From: Rhodocyclaceae bacterium
GTDB lineage: Bacteria > Pseudomonadota > Gammaproteobacteria > Burkholderiales > Rhodocyclaceae
Assembly (NCBI GenBank): GCA_030682595.1
Contig: JAUXNZ010000251.1
Coordinates: 1-24,651 of the forward strand
Length of the DNA: 24,651 nt
Direction of reading: 5' to 3'
Numbering within the stretch: position 1 is the stretch's first letter; each line of letters begins with the position of its first letter. A program made the position numbers and the translations under genes. Under the pieces are notes generated by a model, which was given only the letters and a program-made list of their open reading frames with translations, was not told where the DNA came from and ran no database searches. Shown here piece by piece: positions 1 through 8,668 of the stretch.

Positions 1-2
1 AT

Positions 3-227
3 CACCCGGACCGGCTGGCCCTCGACAAGCACTATGACATCGAGACGGGCAGGGTGTTCCCGGTGTGCGGCAATACCTGGCAGATGCTGCAGGCCACGCG
101 GTTTGCCCCGCATTTCGAGTTCATCGGCGACCTCAGCCGCCACTATGGCCTGTTCGCCGGCTGCGGCAGCAGTATGCCGTTTGATGAGGCCGTGGCAGCG
201 GGAGCAGCGGTGTCCAACTGTTGTTGA
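3..227 (+). CDS. C-terminal fragment of an unrecognised protein
   Basis: Frame 3 is open from the window edge to a TGA at 225-227 and gives 74 residues; the start lies outside. The product has natural-looking composition, with CGNTW, HFEFIGD and SRHYG segments and a C-terminal CGSSMPF followed by a Cys-Cys end. The other plus-strand frames read as low-complexity Arg/Ala peptides or stop early. I have a weak impression of the tail of a SAM-dependent methyltransferase-like protein but cannot support it from 74 residues. It converges on yheS with about 10 bases between the two stops. Confidence 0.55.
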   Translation, partial: HPDRLALDKHYDIETGRVFPVCGNTWQMLQATRFAPHFEFIGDLSRHYGLFAGCGSSMPFDEAVAAGAAVSNCC

Positions 228-237
228 GTGGCCCGGC

Positions 238-1920
238 CTACGCGGCCAGCTTTTCCCGAGGCGCCGTGGCGTCTTCCCGTGAGCGCTTGGCTTCATCCAG
301 CAGGTAACGTTGGTAGTCATCCAGATCGCCGTCAAAAGGCTTGATGCCGCCGCGCGAGACCAGCCAGAACTCGTCGCATACTGAGCGCAGCAGGGCGCGG
401 TCGTGACTGACCAGCATGACGGTGCCCTCGAATTCGTTGAGCGCCACGCTGAGTGCCTCGCGGGTGGCGAGGTCGAGGTGGTTGGTCGGTTCGTCCAGCA
501 GCAGCAGGTTGGGACGTTGCCAGACGATCATGCACAGCACCAGGCGCGCCTTTTCGCCGCCGCTCATGGTGCCGACGGCCTGCTTGACCATGTCGTTGCT
601 GAAGTTAAAGGTGCCCAGGAAGTTGCGCAGATCCTGCTCACGCGCCGCGACCCAGCCACTGCGTCCGGCGGCGATGGTTTCCTTGGCCAGTCGGGTCATG
701 TGCTCCAGCGGGCTGTCTTGCGGGCGCAGCACGTCGAGTTCCTGCTGCGCGAAATAACCGATATTGAGGCCCTTGCCTTCGGTGATCTCGCCCTTGAGGG
801 ATTCCAGCGTCCTGGCGATGGTTTTGACCAGGGTCGATTTGCCCTGACCGTTGGCCCCCAGGATGCCGATGCGTTGTCCGGCATGCACGGTACGGTTGAT
901 GTTGCGCACGATGACGGTTGGTGGCGTGCCCGCCGGTGATTCCGGCAACGGCGGGTAGCCGATGCTGGCGTCCATCATCGACAGCATGGGGTTGGGGAGA
1001 TTGGCCGGTTCCTTGAATTCAAAGTTGAACTCGGCGTCGGCGAGGAACGGTGCGATCTTCTCCATGCGTTCCAGCGCCTTGACCCGGCTTTGTGCCTGCT
1101 TGGCCTTGCTGGCCTTGGCCTTGAAGCGGTCGATGAATTTTTGCAGGTGGGCAATTCTTTCCTGCTGTTTGGCCTGCGCCGACTGCTGCAGCGCGATCTG
1201 CTCGGCGCGCATGTCTTCAAAGGCGCTGTAGTTTCCGCCGTAGCGCAGCAGTTTGGTCTTGTCGATGTGCAGCGTGACCTGGGTCACCGCATCGAGGAAT
1301 TCCCGGTCGTGGCTAATCATGATCAGCGTGCCCGTGTAGCGCTTGAGCCACGCTTCCAGCCACACCAGCGCATCCAGGTCCAGGTGGTTGGTCGGTTCGT
1401 CGAGCAACAACAATTCGGAGGGGCACATCAAGGCGCGCGCCAGTTGCAGGCGCATCCGCCAGCCGCCCGAGAAGCTGTTCACCGGTTTGGCAAGCTCTGA
1501 GGGCTTGAAGCCCAGACCGAGAATGAGCGCCTGGGCGCGGGCTTCGGCATCGTGGGCGCCGGCATCGTGGAGTTCCATGTAGGCATGCGCCATGCGCATG
1601 CCATCGTCGCTGGCCTCGGCGGCGTTTACTTCAGCCTGCGCCGCCAGCAAGGTCGTATCGCCCTCGATGACGAAATCGGTGGCGCTCTGGGTGGTTTCGG
1701 GCATGTCCTGCGCCACCTGTCCCATCCGCCATTGCCGGGGGAATGAAAAATCTCCCCCGTCTTCGTGCAGCGAGCCGTTCAGCAAACCGAACAGGGTGGA
1801 TTTGCCGGCACCGTTGCGGCCAACCAGACCCACTTTTTCGCCCGGATTGAGGGTGACGGAGGTATTGTCCAGCAATACCTTGGTACCGCGGCGCAGTGTG
1901 ACGTTCTTGAGGATGATCAT
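238..1920 (-). CDS. yheS: ABC-F family ATPase, YheS-like
   Basis: This soluble ABC-F protein has two ATPase domains and no membrane segments. The family acts on the ribosome as translation factors; the exact role of YheS is poorly defined. Domain 1 has Walker A GRNGAGKST (about residues 34-42), signature FSGGW (about 150) and Walker B LLLLDEPTNHLD (about 170-181). A Lys/Gln-rich linker helix runs from about 240 to 290. Domain 2 has GANGQGKST (about 355-363), signature MSGGEKARL (about 452) and a second LLLLDEPTNHLD (about 472-483). The N-terminus resembles E. coli YheS (RRG, LLDN, GEKVGLVGRNG). At 560 residues it is shorter than E. coli YheS (637) and lacks most of the C-terminal extension. 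The ATG at 1920 gives the family-typical MIIL start. Confidence 0.93.
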   Translation of the reverse strand: MIILKNVTLRRGTKVLLDNTSVTLNPGEKVGLVGRNGAGKSTLFGLLNGSLHEDGGDFSFPRQWRMGQVAQDMPETTQSATDFVIEGDTTLLAAQAEVNAAEASDDGMRMAHAYMELHDAGAHDAEARAQALILGLGFKPSELAKPVNSFSGGWRMRLQLARALMCPSELLLLDEPTNHLDLDALVWLEAWLKRYTGTLIMISHDREFLDAVTQVTLHIDKTKLLRYGGNYSAFEDMRAEQIALQQSAQAKQQERIAHLQKFIDRFKAKASKAKQAQSRVKALERMEKIAPFLADAEFNFEFKEPANLPNPMLSMMDASIGYPPLPESPAGTPPTVIVRNINRTVHAGQRIGILGANGQGKSTLVKTIARTLESLKGEITEGKGLNIGYFAQQELDVLRPQDSPLEHMTRLAKETIAAGRSGWVAAREQDLRNFLGTFNFSNDMVKQAVGTMSGGEKARLVLCMIVWQRPNLLLLDEPTNHLDLATREALSVALNEFEGTVMLVSHDRALLRSVCDEFWLVSRGGIKPFDGDLDDYQRYLLDEAKRSREDATAPREKLAA

Positions 1921-1942
1921 TGAATGTTCGGGTCCGTGTGGG

Positions 1943-1970
1943 CAAAAACAAAACGCCCCGGACGGGGCGT
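1943..1970 (-). terminator. Rho-independent terminator of tRNA-Ser
   Basis: Read on the minus strand, a 7-bp GC stem (arms 1964-1970 and 1953-1959, 4-base loop) is followed by TTTTGTTTTT. It lies 15 bases past the tRNA 3' end, between the tRNA and yheS. Confidence 0.8.
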
Positions 1971-1984
1971 ATTTGCCAGATAGT

Positions 1985-2074
1985 TGGCGGAGAGGGCGGG
2001 ATTCGAACCCGCGTTAGGAATTAACCTAAACACGCTTTCCAGGCGTGCGACTTAAACCACTCATCCACCTCTCC
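1985..2074 (-). tRNA. tRNA-Ser(GGA)
   Basis: Reading the minus strand from 2074, a 7-bp acceptor stem GGAGAGG/CCTCTCC encloses a D arm with GGTTTAAG, an anticodon loop CTGGAAA (anticodon GGA), a long variable arm typical of class II tRNAs, and a T arm with GGTTCGAATCC. The 3' CCA is encoded (1987-1985). The length is 90 nt. The long variable arm and the anticodon both identify serine. Confidence 0.97.
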
Positions 2075-2131
2075 GCGGTGGTGTGTTGCCTTGGCAGGGC
2101 GCGGATTCTAACAGAATTAGACCACCCGGAA

Positions 2132-2165
2132 GACGCAGCTTGGCTGCGTCCGCCCCTCAAGGGGC
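2132..2165. other. Two adjacent hairpins between nadC and tRNA-Ser
   Basis: An 8-bp stem GACGCAGC/GCTGCGTC with a TTG loop (2132-2150) is followed at once by GCCCC-TCAA-GGGGC (2152-2165). They lie downstream of nadC on its strand but have no clear U-tract, so they may be processing or weak termination structures. I see no gene between 2075 and 2198. Confidence 0.45.
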
Positions 2166-2198
2166 CTAAAACACTTGGGACGGCCCGGCGTGTTTGTT

Positions 2199-3047
2199 TT
2201 AGCCTTCGCTGTGCCGCAAGGAAAGGTCGATGGCGCGCACGTCCTTGGTCAGGGCGCCGATGGAGATGCGGTCAACGCCGGTTTCGGCAATGGCGCGCAC
2301 GGTCTCGGGCCGCACCCCCCCCGAGGCTTCGAGTTCGGCGCGCCCGGCGGTCAGGCCGACGGCCTGGTGCATGCGCACCAGATCCATGTTGTCGAGCAGG
2401 ATCATGGTGGCACCGGCATCGAGGGCTTCGGCCAGTTCCTCAAGGGTTTCAACTTCAACCTGAATGAATACATTGCCATTGGCCAGCGCGTTGGCTCGCG
2501 TCAAGGCCGCCGTGATGCTGCCGGCGGCGATGATGTGGTTTTCCTTGATCAGGATGCCGTCATACAGGCCGAGGCGGTGGTTGGTGCCGCCGCCGCAACG
2601 GACGGCGTATTTCTGGGCCCGGCGCAGGCCGGGAATGGTTTTGCGGGTGTCGACGATTTTTGCCTGGGTGCCGGCGATGGCTTCGACATAGCGCCGGGTT
2701 TGCGTCGCGATGCCGGAGAGCATTTGCAGGAAGTTGAGGGCGCTGCGCTCGGCGGTGAGCAGGGCGCGGGTGTCGGCGGCGATTTCGCAGATGATCTGTC
2801 CGGCCTGGATGCTCGCGCCATCGCCGGCGAGCCAGCGGACGCGGGCGGCGGGGTCGAGTCGGTGGAGGCAGGCGTCGAACCAGGCGGCGCCGCATAGCAC
2901 GGCGTCTTCGCGGCTGGTGACAATCCCGACCGCCGGACGCCCGGCAGGCGTCAGCAGGGCGCTGAGATCGCCGCCGCCAATATCTTCGGCCAGCGCGGCG
3001 AGGACGTTGCGCTCGACTTCGTGGGCAAGTGCCAGTGGAAGGTTCAT
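2199..3047 (-). CDS. nadC: Nicotinate-nucleotide pyrophosphorylase (quinolinate phosphoribosyltransferase)
   Basis: NadC converts quinolinate and PRPP to nicotinate mononucleotide, CO2 and PPi in de novo NAD synthesis in the cytosol. The 282-residue product matches the usual length of about 280-290. Visible family motifs are EDIGGGDLS near the N-terminus, AERSALNFLQMLSGIAT (about 99-115), DTRKTIPGLR (about 133-142) and the CGGGTNHR..YDGILIKENH block (about 151-171) that binds quinolinate and phosphate. Toward the end are EVETLEE, LLDN, EASGGV and ISIGALT. The open frame extends upstream to 3137, but the ATG at 3047 gives the family-typical MNLP start; the extra 30 residues are not conserved-looking and would run into the neighbouring gene. 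Confidence 0.95.
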   Translation of the reverse strand: MNLPLALAHEVERNVLAALAEDIGGGDLSALLTPAGRPAVGIVTSREDAVLCGAAWFDACLHRLDPAARVRWLAGDGASIQAGQIICEIAADTRALLTAERSALNFLQMLSGIATQTRRYVEAIAGTQAKIVDTRKTIPGLRRAQKYAVRCGGGTNHRLGLYDGILIKENHIIAAGSITAALTRANALANGNVFIQVEVETLEELAEALDAGATMILLDNMDLVRMHQAVGLTAGRAELEASGGVRPETVRAIAETGVDRISIGALTKDVRAIDLSLRHSEG

Positions 3048-3096
3048 GATATGCCGATCAGGTTTGTAGTGCGATTGATTGTAGCACCGGGAATTT

Positions 3097-3969
3097 TCAG
3101 CGTGCGGTGCGGCGTTGCATGAGCGCGAGCGTGACACTGCTGCCGGCGATGATCGCCATGCCGGTCAGTGTGGTGGCATCCGGCCAGTGATCGAAAACCA
3201 GCCAGCCCAGCAGGGTGGCCCAGATCAGTTGAGCGTATAGCAGCGGCGACAAGGTGGATGCCGGGGCGAGACGAAACGCCGTGATCAGCAGGAAATGACC
3301 GGTGCCACCATACAGGCCGAGCGAGGCGATCATCAGGCCTTCGAGCAGATTCGGCAGCGGCCCGCCCCAGTACAGCGGTGCGGCAAGCGTCATGCTGAAC
3401 GTGCCGATCAGCGCGGTGTAGAACAGCATGGTCAGCGTGTTTTCCGTGGGGGAGAGCATCCGTGTCTGGATCTGATAGATGCTGTAGCAGGCAGCGGCGG
3501 CAAGCACGAAGAGGACGCCGGTCAGGTTCAGGGCGCCGTCGGGACGTGCCACCAGCAGGGCGCCCGCGAAGCCGCAGAGGCTTGCGGCCCAGTGCAGCGG
3601 GCCGATTTTTTCACCCAGCAGCGGCCCGGCCAGCAGGGTAACTACCAGCGGGGTGATGAACAGCAGCGCGGTGGTTTCGGCGAGCGGCAGGTGGCGAAAG
3701 GCGGCCATGCAAAAACCGGTGGTGCCGACCAGCATCAGGGCGCGCATGACCTGCAACCAGGGGCGTTGTGTCGTCACCAGCCGCCAGCGCATGGTCGGCG
3801 CCAGGAAAAGCATCATCAGCAGGAAGTGCAGCGTATAGCGCGCCCATACCAGCATGGGCACGGGGAAGGTCTGCGAGAGATGTTTGGCGGTGGCGTCGAG
3901 CAGGGCGAAGCACATTACGGCCGCGAGCATCAACAAGATGCCGCGCAGGGGATGGTGCTCAACCGCCAA
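3097..3969 (-). CDS. EamA/DMT-family membrane transporter
   Basis: This 290-residue inner-membrane protein has about ten hydrophobic helices in two homologous halves, the drug/metabolite transporter (EamA, RhaT-like) layout. The first half has WARYTLHFLL and LPLAETTALLFITPLVVTLLAGPLLGE; the latter is the typical EamA segment at the end of helices 3-4. The second half repeats this with LAPASTLSPLLYAQLIWATLLGWLVF. The substrate cannot be read from sequence. The start overlaps the end of nnr by 11 bases, so the two are probably cotranscribed. nadC starts 49 bases downstream on the same strand. Confidence 0.9.
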   Translation of the reverse strand: MAVEHHPLRGILLMLAAVMCFALLDATAKHLSQTFPVPMLVWARYTLHFLLMMLFLAPTMRWRLVTTQRPWLQVMRALMLVGTTGFCMAAFRHLPLAETTALLFITPLVVTLLAGPLLGEKIGPLHWAASLCGFAGALLVARPDGALNLTGVLFVLAAAACYSIYQIQTRMLSPTENTLTMLFYTALIGTFSMTLAAPLYWGGPLPNLLEGLMIASLGLYGGTGHFLLITAFRLAPASTLSPLLYAQLIWATLLGWLVFDHWPDATTLTGMAIIAGSSVTLALMQRRTAR

Positions 3970-5431
3970 TGGAGATGATCCAGTCGTTCAGGATTTGCCG
4001 CGCGGGGTCGATGAGTTCGCCGGCCGTCAGGCCGACCGGTCCCAGTCCGGTTGCCACACAGGCATTGGCGGCGGCGCCGTGGAGGTGTACCGCACCCAGC
4101 AAGGCTTCGAGAGGTGGCCAGCCCTGCGCCAGCAGCGCGGACAGCATGCCGGTCAGCACATCGCCGCTGCCCGCGGTGGCCAAGCCGGGGTTGCCGGTGG
4201 TGTTGATGAACCAGCGCGCATCCGGGGCGACGATGATCGTGCCACAGCCCTTCAGGGCGACATACACACGCAGTCGTCTGGCCAGTTCCAGCGCGGCCGC
4301 CAGGCGATCCGCCTGAACCTCCTCGGTGGAGCAAGCGAGCAAGCGTGCCGCTTCGGCCGGGTGCGGCGTGATGAAAGTCGGCGCTGGTCGGACGGTGGCC
4401 TTGCGCAGCAGCAGCGGGCTTTGCGTGAGCAGATTGAGGCTGTCGGCGTCGAGCACCAGTGGCAAATTGCAGGCAAGTGCCTGGCCGAGCAACTCGCCCG
4501 CGGGCAGGGATTGACCAAGCCCCGGGCCAATGGCGAGCACCGTGGCGGCATGCATGGCTTCCGTGGGCGAGCGCAACATCAATTCCGGCTGACCATGATC
4601 GACCAGCGGGTTTTCCAGCATGCCCAGATAGACGCGTCCGGCACCCATGCGCAAGGCGGCGCGCCCGGCCAGCAGGGCGGCACCGACCATGCCGGTTGCA
4701 CCGCCAATGATGGTAACGCCGCCATAGCTGCCCTTGTGGCTGTTGCGGCGGCGCGGCAACAGGCAATGCTGGAACAGGGCAGGCGTGACCTGTTCGCCAT
4801 CCTTGATGTCGATTTTGAGAGCCAGGTCGCAGAGCGTGATCTGGCCGCAATAATCGGGGCCGTCAGCCGTCAGCAAACCCGGCTTGAGGGCTATGAACGT
4901 GGCAGTGCGGCGGGCGCGCACGATCGGACCCGTGGCCTGTCCCGTGGCCGAATTCAGGCCGCTCGGCACGTCAAGCGCGAGTACTGGTCTGCCGCAGGCA
5001 TTCATCCGCTCGATCCAGTCGGCATAGGCGCCATTGATCGGCCGGGTCAGGCCGATGCCGAACAGTCCGTCGATGATGAGACCCGGTTCAGTGGCCGGGA
5101 AATTGCGCAGGCACGTCCCGCCGGCAGCCAGCCAGGCAGCATGCGCACGCCGGGCCGCGCCGGGCAGCAGGTTCGGATCGCCGGCAAACAGCACATGCGG
5201 ATTGTGTTTGGTTTCCTTGAGCAGCCGGGCAACCACAAACGCATCCCCGCCATTGTTGCCGGGCCCGGCGGCAATCAGCGGCGGGTGTCGGCCGATTTCC
5301 GTTTCTGCAAGCATCTCCCGCGCCACGCGGGCGGCGGCGGCGCCGGCGCGTTCCATCAACGACGGAATCACCGTGGCGTTGTCCGCTTCAATGGCGCGCA
5401 GGGCCGCAGCCTGAAGAATGGGGAGGCTCAT
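3959..5431 (-). CDS. nnr: Bifunctional NAD(P)HX epimerase / ADP-dependent dehydratase
   Basis: This repair enzyme restores NADH and NADPH from their hydrated forms. The N-terminal YjeF_N epimerase domain (about 1-215) has GPGNNGGDAFVVAR (about 56-69), GLFGIGL and LDVPSGLN. The C-terminal carbohydrate-kinase-like dehydratase domain (about 228-490) has HKGSYG (about 232-237), IGPGLG (about 301-306), ITPHPAEAARL and the NPGLATAGSGDVLTG nucleotide-binding and catalytic segment (about 414-428). The length of 490 is typical of the bacterial fusion. An ATG at 5431 starts MSLPILQ. It is divergent from the amidohydrolase gene across 59 bases and overlaps the DMT gene at its 3' end. Confidence 0.95.
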   Translation of the reverse strand: MSLPILQAAALRAIEADNATVIPSLMERAGAAAARVAREMLAETEIGRHPPLIAAGPGNNGGDAFVVARLLKETKHNPHVLFAGDPNLLPGAARRAHAAWLAAGGTCLRNFPATEPGLIIDGLFGIGLTRPINGAYADWIERMNACGRPVLALDVPSGLNSATGQATGPIVRARRTATFIALKPGLLTADGPDYCGQITLCDLALKIDIKDGEQVTPALFQHCLLPRRRNSHKGSYGGVTIIGGATGMVGAALLAGRAALRMGAGRVYLGMLENPLVDHGQPELMLRSPTEAMHAATVLAIGPGLGQSLPAGELLGQALACNLPLVLDADSLNLLTQSPLLLRKATVRPAPTFITPHPAEAARLLACSTEEVQADRLAAALELARRLRVYVALKGCGTIIVAPDARWFINTTGNPGLATAGSGDVLTGMLSALLAQGWPPLEALLGAVHLHGAAANACVATGLGPVGLTAGELIDPARQILNDWIISIGG

Positions 5432-5490
5432 GGCGATGATTGTAGTCCTGCGGAGTGATACAGTGCAGCAATAAAACGGAGGAGATCATT

Positions 5491-6690
5491 GTGGATCTGA
5501 ACGGATTATTGCCCGAACTGGTCGCGCGTATCGCCAGCCTGCGCCGTGATTTGCACGCCCATCCCGAACTGGCTTTTGCCGAAACCCGCACCGCCGAGGT
5601 GGTGGCCACGCATCTGAAGAAGCTGGGCATCGAGGTACACGAGGGGATTGCCGGCACCGGCGTGGTGGGGTGCCTCAAACTCGGCGACAGTGCGCGCGCC
5701 ATCGGCCTGCGCGCCGACATGGACGCTTTGCCGCTGCCCGAACTGAATACCTTTCCCCATCGTTCGCGGCATCCTGACCGCATGCACGCCTGCGGCCACG
5801 ACGGCCACACGGCGCTGCTGCTGGGCGCTGCCGAGGCATTACAGCGGCTCGGCGACAATGGCAATTTCGATGGCACGGTTTACTTCATTTTCCAACCCGC
5901 CGAAGAGCACGAAGGCGGCGGGCGCGTCATGGTGGAAGAGGGCCTCTTCGAGCGCTTCCCGATGCAGATGGTGTTCGGTTTGCACAACTGGCCGGGATTG
6001 CCGGCGGGCAGCATGGCGGTGATGGATGGCCCGGTGATGGCGGGCGCCGACCGTTTCGAGATTGTCATCACCGCGCGCGGGTCGCACGCCGCCATGCCGC
6101 ATCAGGGAACCGACGCCATTCTGGCCGGCGCCGATCTGGTGCAGGCGGTCCAGTCCCTGGTCAGTCGCGCCACCGATCCGCAGGAGGCGGCCGTGGTGAG
6201 CGTGACGCGCTTTCATGCCGGCCATGCCGACAATATTCTGCCCGAACAGGCTGTGCTCGGCGGCACGGTGCGCACCTTTCGGCCCGGCTTGCAGGATGCG
6301 CTGGAAGCGGGTCTTGGCCGCATCTGCACGGGCATCGAGACCACGCATCGGGTGCGGGCCGAATTGCATTACGCGCGCGGCTATCCGCCGACGGTCAATG
6401 CCACGGAGCCCACGCAGATCTGCCGCAACGTGGCGCGCCAAATCGTCGGCGACGAACAGGTCTTTTCCCACATGAAACCGAGCATGGGCGCGGAAGACTT
6501 CGCCTATCTGGCGAATGCTGTGCCGGGTTGTTATGTCTGGCTGGGCAACGGCAGCGGCGAAGGCGGCTGCATGCTGCACAGCCCGCATTACGACTTCAAC
6601 GACGAGATCATCGCCACCGGGATACGCTACTGGGTACGCCTGGTGGAACAGGCGTTGGCGGGCGACCGACGAAGCGTGAAGCTCGCTTGA
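5491..6690 (+). CDS. M20-family amidohydrolase (hippurate hydrolase-like)
   Basis: This is a cytosolic metallo-aminoacylase of the M20D/HipO type, which hydrolyses N-acyl amino acids; the substrate is not determinable here. I chose the GTG at 5491 because ACGGAGGAG sits 6-14 bases upstream; an in-frame GTG at 5455 lacks a ribosome site. The 399-residue protein has HPELAFAET (about 24-32), RADMDALP (about 74-81), the metal-binding HACGHDGH (about 99-106, Cys101 and His103), QPAEE (about 135-139, catalytic Glu) and LHNWPG (about 164-169). The lid-domain ARGSHAAMPHQGTD, MGAEDF and a late LHSPHYDFND complete the active site. All expected ligands are present. It is divergent from nnr. Confidence 0.92.
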   Translation: MDLNGLLPELVARIASLRRDLHAHPELAFAETRTAEVVATHLKKLGIEVHEGIAGTGVVGCLKLGDSARAIGLRADMDALPLPELNTFPHRSRHPDRMHACGHDGHTALLLGAAEALQRLGDNGNFDGTVYFIFQPAEEHEGGGRVMVEEGLFERFPMQMVFGLHNWPGLPAGSMAVMDGPVMAGADRFEIVITARGSHAAMPHQGTDAILAGADLVQAVQSLVSRATDPQEAAVVSVTRFHAGHADNILPEQAVLGGTVRTFRPGLQDALEAGLGRICTGIETTHRVRAELHYARGYPPTVNATEPTQICRNVARQIVGDEQVFSHMKPSMGAEDFAYLANAVPGCYVWLGNGSGEGGCMLHSPHYDFNDEIIATGIRYWVRLVEQALAGDRRSVKLA

Positions 6691-6745
6691 TCCGCGGATT
6701 GAAGGGATCAACAGTTGAAAACCCGCTGTTCTGGTCCCGCTAGAG

Positions 6746-7018
6746 ATGACCAAGAAGTTTCCCAGACATCCCAAGCATCCTGAGCGTATCTGCTGGGGGT
6801 GCGACAAATACTGTTCAGTAGAGGATCTCGGTTGCGGCAATGGTGCCGATCGGACCCAGCATCCGATGGAATTGTTGGGCAAGGATTGGTATCTCCACGG
6901 CGACTGGGGCTTGGAATTCGAGAATGATCCGGCCATGGAGAAAGGCAATCACGCCGCCGAAGCGGCACCCGCTATCCTTGAATGCCCTGCTGGTTCAGCA
7001 TGGCCTGGCATGAAGTAA
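6746..7018 (+). CDS. DUF3079 family protein
   Basis: This 90-residue protein opens with KKFPRHPKHPERICWGCDKYCSVEDLGCGNG, which I recognise as the DUF3079 pattern: a conserved CWGCDKYC and a further Cys, suggestive of metal binding. DRTQHPMELLG and DWYLHGDW follow. The function is unknown. Family members are usually near 70 residues; here an extra tail after about residue 65, rich in Ala, Glu and Pro, brings it to 90. It ends 9 bases before yaiI, so the two are probably cotranscribed. Confidence 0.8.
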   Translation: MTKKFPRHPKHPERICWGCDKYCSVEDLGCGNGADRTQHPMELLGKDWYLHGDWGLEFENDPAMEKGNHAAEAAPAILECPAGSAWPGMK

Positions 7019-7027
7019 AGACAGAAT

Positions 7028-7468
7028 ATGGCCATCTGGGTCGATGCCGATGCCTGCCCGAAGCCGGTCAAGGAAATCCTGTTCCGGGCCGCCACGCGCA
7101 CGCAGCTCGAGTTGACCCTGCTGGCAAACCAGATGCTGGCCGTCCCCAAGTCACCCTGGATTCGCTCAATTCAGGTACCCAAGGGCTTCGACATTGCCGA
7201 CAACGAAATCGTGCGACGAGTGGCCGCTGGTGATCTGGTCGTCACCGCGGATATTCCACTTGCCGCCGAAGTCATCGCCAAGGGAGGCAAAGTGATCACC
7301 CCCCGCGGCGAAGCCTACGACGCCGGGTCGATTGCCGCTGTCCTGACCATGCGCAACTTCATGGATACCCTGCGTTCCTCTGGTGTCGTAACCGGAGGCC
7401 CGGCCGCGTTCGGCGCCAGCGATCAGCGGGAGTTTGCCAGGCAACTCGAACGCTACCTGGCCAAATGA
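7028..7468 (+). CDS. yaiI: YaiI/YqxD family protein (UPF0178)
   Basis: The 146-residue product matches the small UPF0178 family in full: the N-terminal [14 protein letters not shown] with acidic residues, ANQ, the [10 protein letters not shown] segment, [30 protein letters not shown] and the late [22 protein letters not shown]. The family has a PIN-like fold and probable nuclease character by fold, but no proven reaction that I can cite. Full length, intact. Confidence 0.92.
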   Translation: MAIWVDADACPKPVKEILFRAATRTQLELTLLANQMLAVPKSPWIRSIQVPKGFDIADNEIVRRVAAGDLVVTADIPLAAEVIAKGGKVITPRGEAYDAGSIAAVLTMRNFMDTLRSSGVVTGGPAAFGASDQREFARQLERYLAK

Positions 7469-7577
7469 CCTGGCTACCCGGTGGTGTCCCCTCTATCTTC
7501 GTGCTGCTGGCGGCGCTGCGCTGGGCGACCCAGCGCAGCCTGGCGCCCGAGCGTGTTGCGGAAGCTTGAAACATTCC

Positions 7578-8330
7578 ATGAAAATCTATCTCGCTGGCCC
7601 TGACGTCTTTCGTTCCGATGTTCTTGGCTGGGCCGACTCGGCGCGAGAAATCTGTCGCCGCTACGGCTATGAACCGCTGATCCCCATCGACCATGGTGAA
7701 ACCGAGCCGGCCAGGATTTTCCAGGCCAACCTGGATCTCATCCGCAGGGTGCAGATCGTCGTGGCGAATCTCAACCCGTTTCGCGGCGCCGAGCCGGACT
7801 CGGGAACCTGTTTCGAGATGGGGTACGCCCTGGCGCTGGACAAGAAAATCTGCGGCTACGTTGAGCGCCTGGAAACCCTTCAGGCGCGCGTCAATCGCAT
7901 CGAGGGCGCCACTCTGGACCGGCCCAACGACAACAATGGCATGGCCATCGAAAACTTCGGCCTGCCACTGAACCTGATGTTGGCCGCCCCGGCCATGATT
8001 GTCGAGGGTGGTCTCGAGGACTGCCTCAAGCGGTTGCGCGGCGTATCCGGGGAAGTTGCGGTACCAAGAGCGAATCTGCCCGAAAATCCCGTAGTCAGGA
8101 ACTGCATCGAAGCGGCGATCCGCTACCTGCGCTGGGTGGTCGATGGAAAAATTTCCGACGCCAATGCCGTCGCCACCGTCGCAGATCATTACAGGGTCAG
8201 GGAAGGAACCGTGCTGGAGTGGCTTGATGCATGGTCAGGGATATTTTTGACAGTGCACGCCGATTATCGGCCCGATGACGTTACCCGACAGATGAAAATC
8301 AGTGGGCGCCAGTTCAGGAGCACGAAGTAA
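7578..8330 (+). CDS. Nucleoside 2-deoxyribosyltransferase-like protein with a C-terminal extension
   Basis: Residues 1-150 resemble nucleoside 2-deoxyribosyltransferases: MKIYLAGPDVF at the start, FQANLDLIRRVQIVVANLNPFRGAEPDSGT in the middle with the typical Asp, and SGTCFEMGYALALDKKICGY, containing the candidate catalytic Glu of the FEMGYA motif. The family exchanges or hydrolyses bases on deoxynucleosides in salvage. The ATG at 7578 was chosen because it gives the KIYLAGP strand that begins the fold; the open frame upstream is not protein-like. Residues from about 165 to 250 form an extra segment with helices and a possible helix-turn-helix (AVATVADHYRVREGTVLEWL), not part of the short classical enzyme. 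Confidence 0.8.
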   Translation: MKIYLAGPDVFRSDVLGWADSAREICRRYGYEPLIPIDHGETEPARIFQANLDLIRRVQIVVANLNPFRGAEPDSGTCFEMGYALALDKKICGYVERLETLQARVNRIEGATLDRPNDNNGMAIENFGLPLNLMLAAPAMIVEGGLEDCLKRLRGVSGEVAVPRANLPENPVVRNCIEAAIRYLRWVVDGKISDANAVATVADHYRVREGTVLEWLDAWSGIFLTVHADYRPDDVTRQMKISGRQFRSTK

Positions 8331-8439
8331 GCAGGGTTTGCGTCAGGCCTTGATGTCGCTCAAGGTGCGAGCATTTCATCCACCCACGACAGATTCAGCG
8401 GTAGCATATGGCCGTCATTTCCATCTTCCGTGTCCCATC

Positions 8440-8664
8440 ATGCTGACCGTGATCATTGCCCTTTTCCTGCTAGCTGCCGCCGTTGGCGCCATTTATCTGC
8501 TCCTGAAGAACATGGGAGATGCAGGCGTTGAAGTGGCTGCCCCGGGAAGCTGTAAAAGCGGACGATGTGGTGTGCGTTGCGCTCCCGTGAGCGAAGCGCT
8601 TGACGAACAGGCGAAAGAGATGTTCGACGAATCCGGCGAGGTCAAGCGGAAGGAAATTGCATAG
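8440..8664 (+). CDS. Small single-pass membrane protein with Cys motif
   Basis: The 74-residue product has one N-terminal hydrophobic helix (about 3-23, TVIIALFLLAAAVGAIYLLL), then a Cys cluster CKSGRCGVRC (about 43-52), then an acidic and basic tail. I do not recognise a family. The C-x5-C-x3-C spacing could bind metal or a cofactor. The ATG at 8440 puts the hydrophobic segment at the N-terminus; upstream in-frame codons are not membrane-like. It ends 4 bases before the LeuE-type gene and is probably cotranscribed with it. Confidence 0.6.
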   Translation: MLTVIIALFLLAAAVGAIYLLLKNMGDAGVEVAAPGSCKSGRCGVRCAPVSEALDEQAKEMFDESGEVKRKEIA

Positions 8665-8668
8665 CCTT

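Noticed and set aside
3854..5458. Long plus-strand frame opposite nnr and the DMT gene
   Set aside because: Gly/Gln/Arg-rich shadow of the minus-strand genes, whose motifs are unmistakable; a common artefact in GC-rich DNA.
5839..6948. Long minus-strand frame opposite the amidohydrolase
   Set aside because: Composition is that of a shadow frame, while the plus strand carries all M20 motifs.
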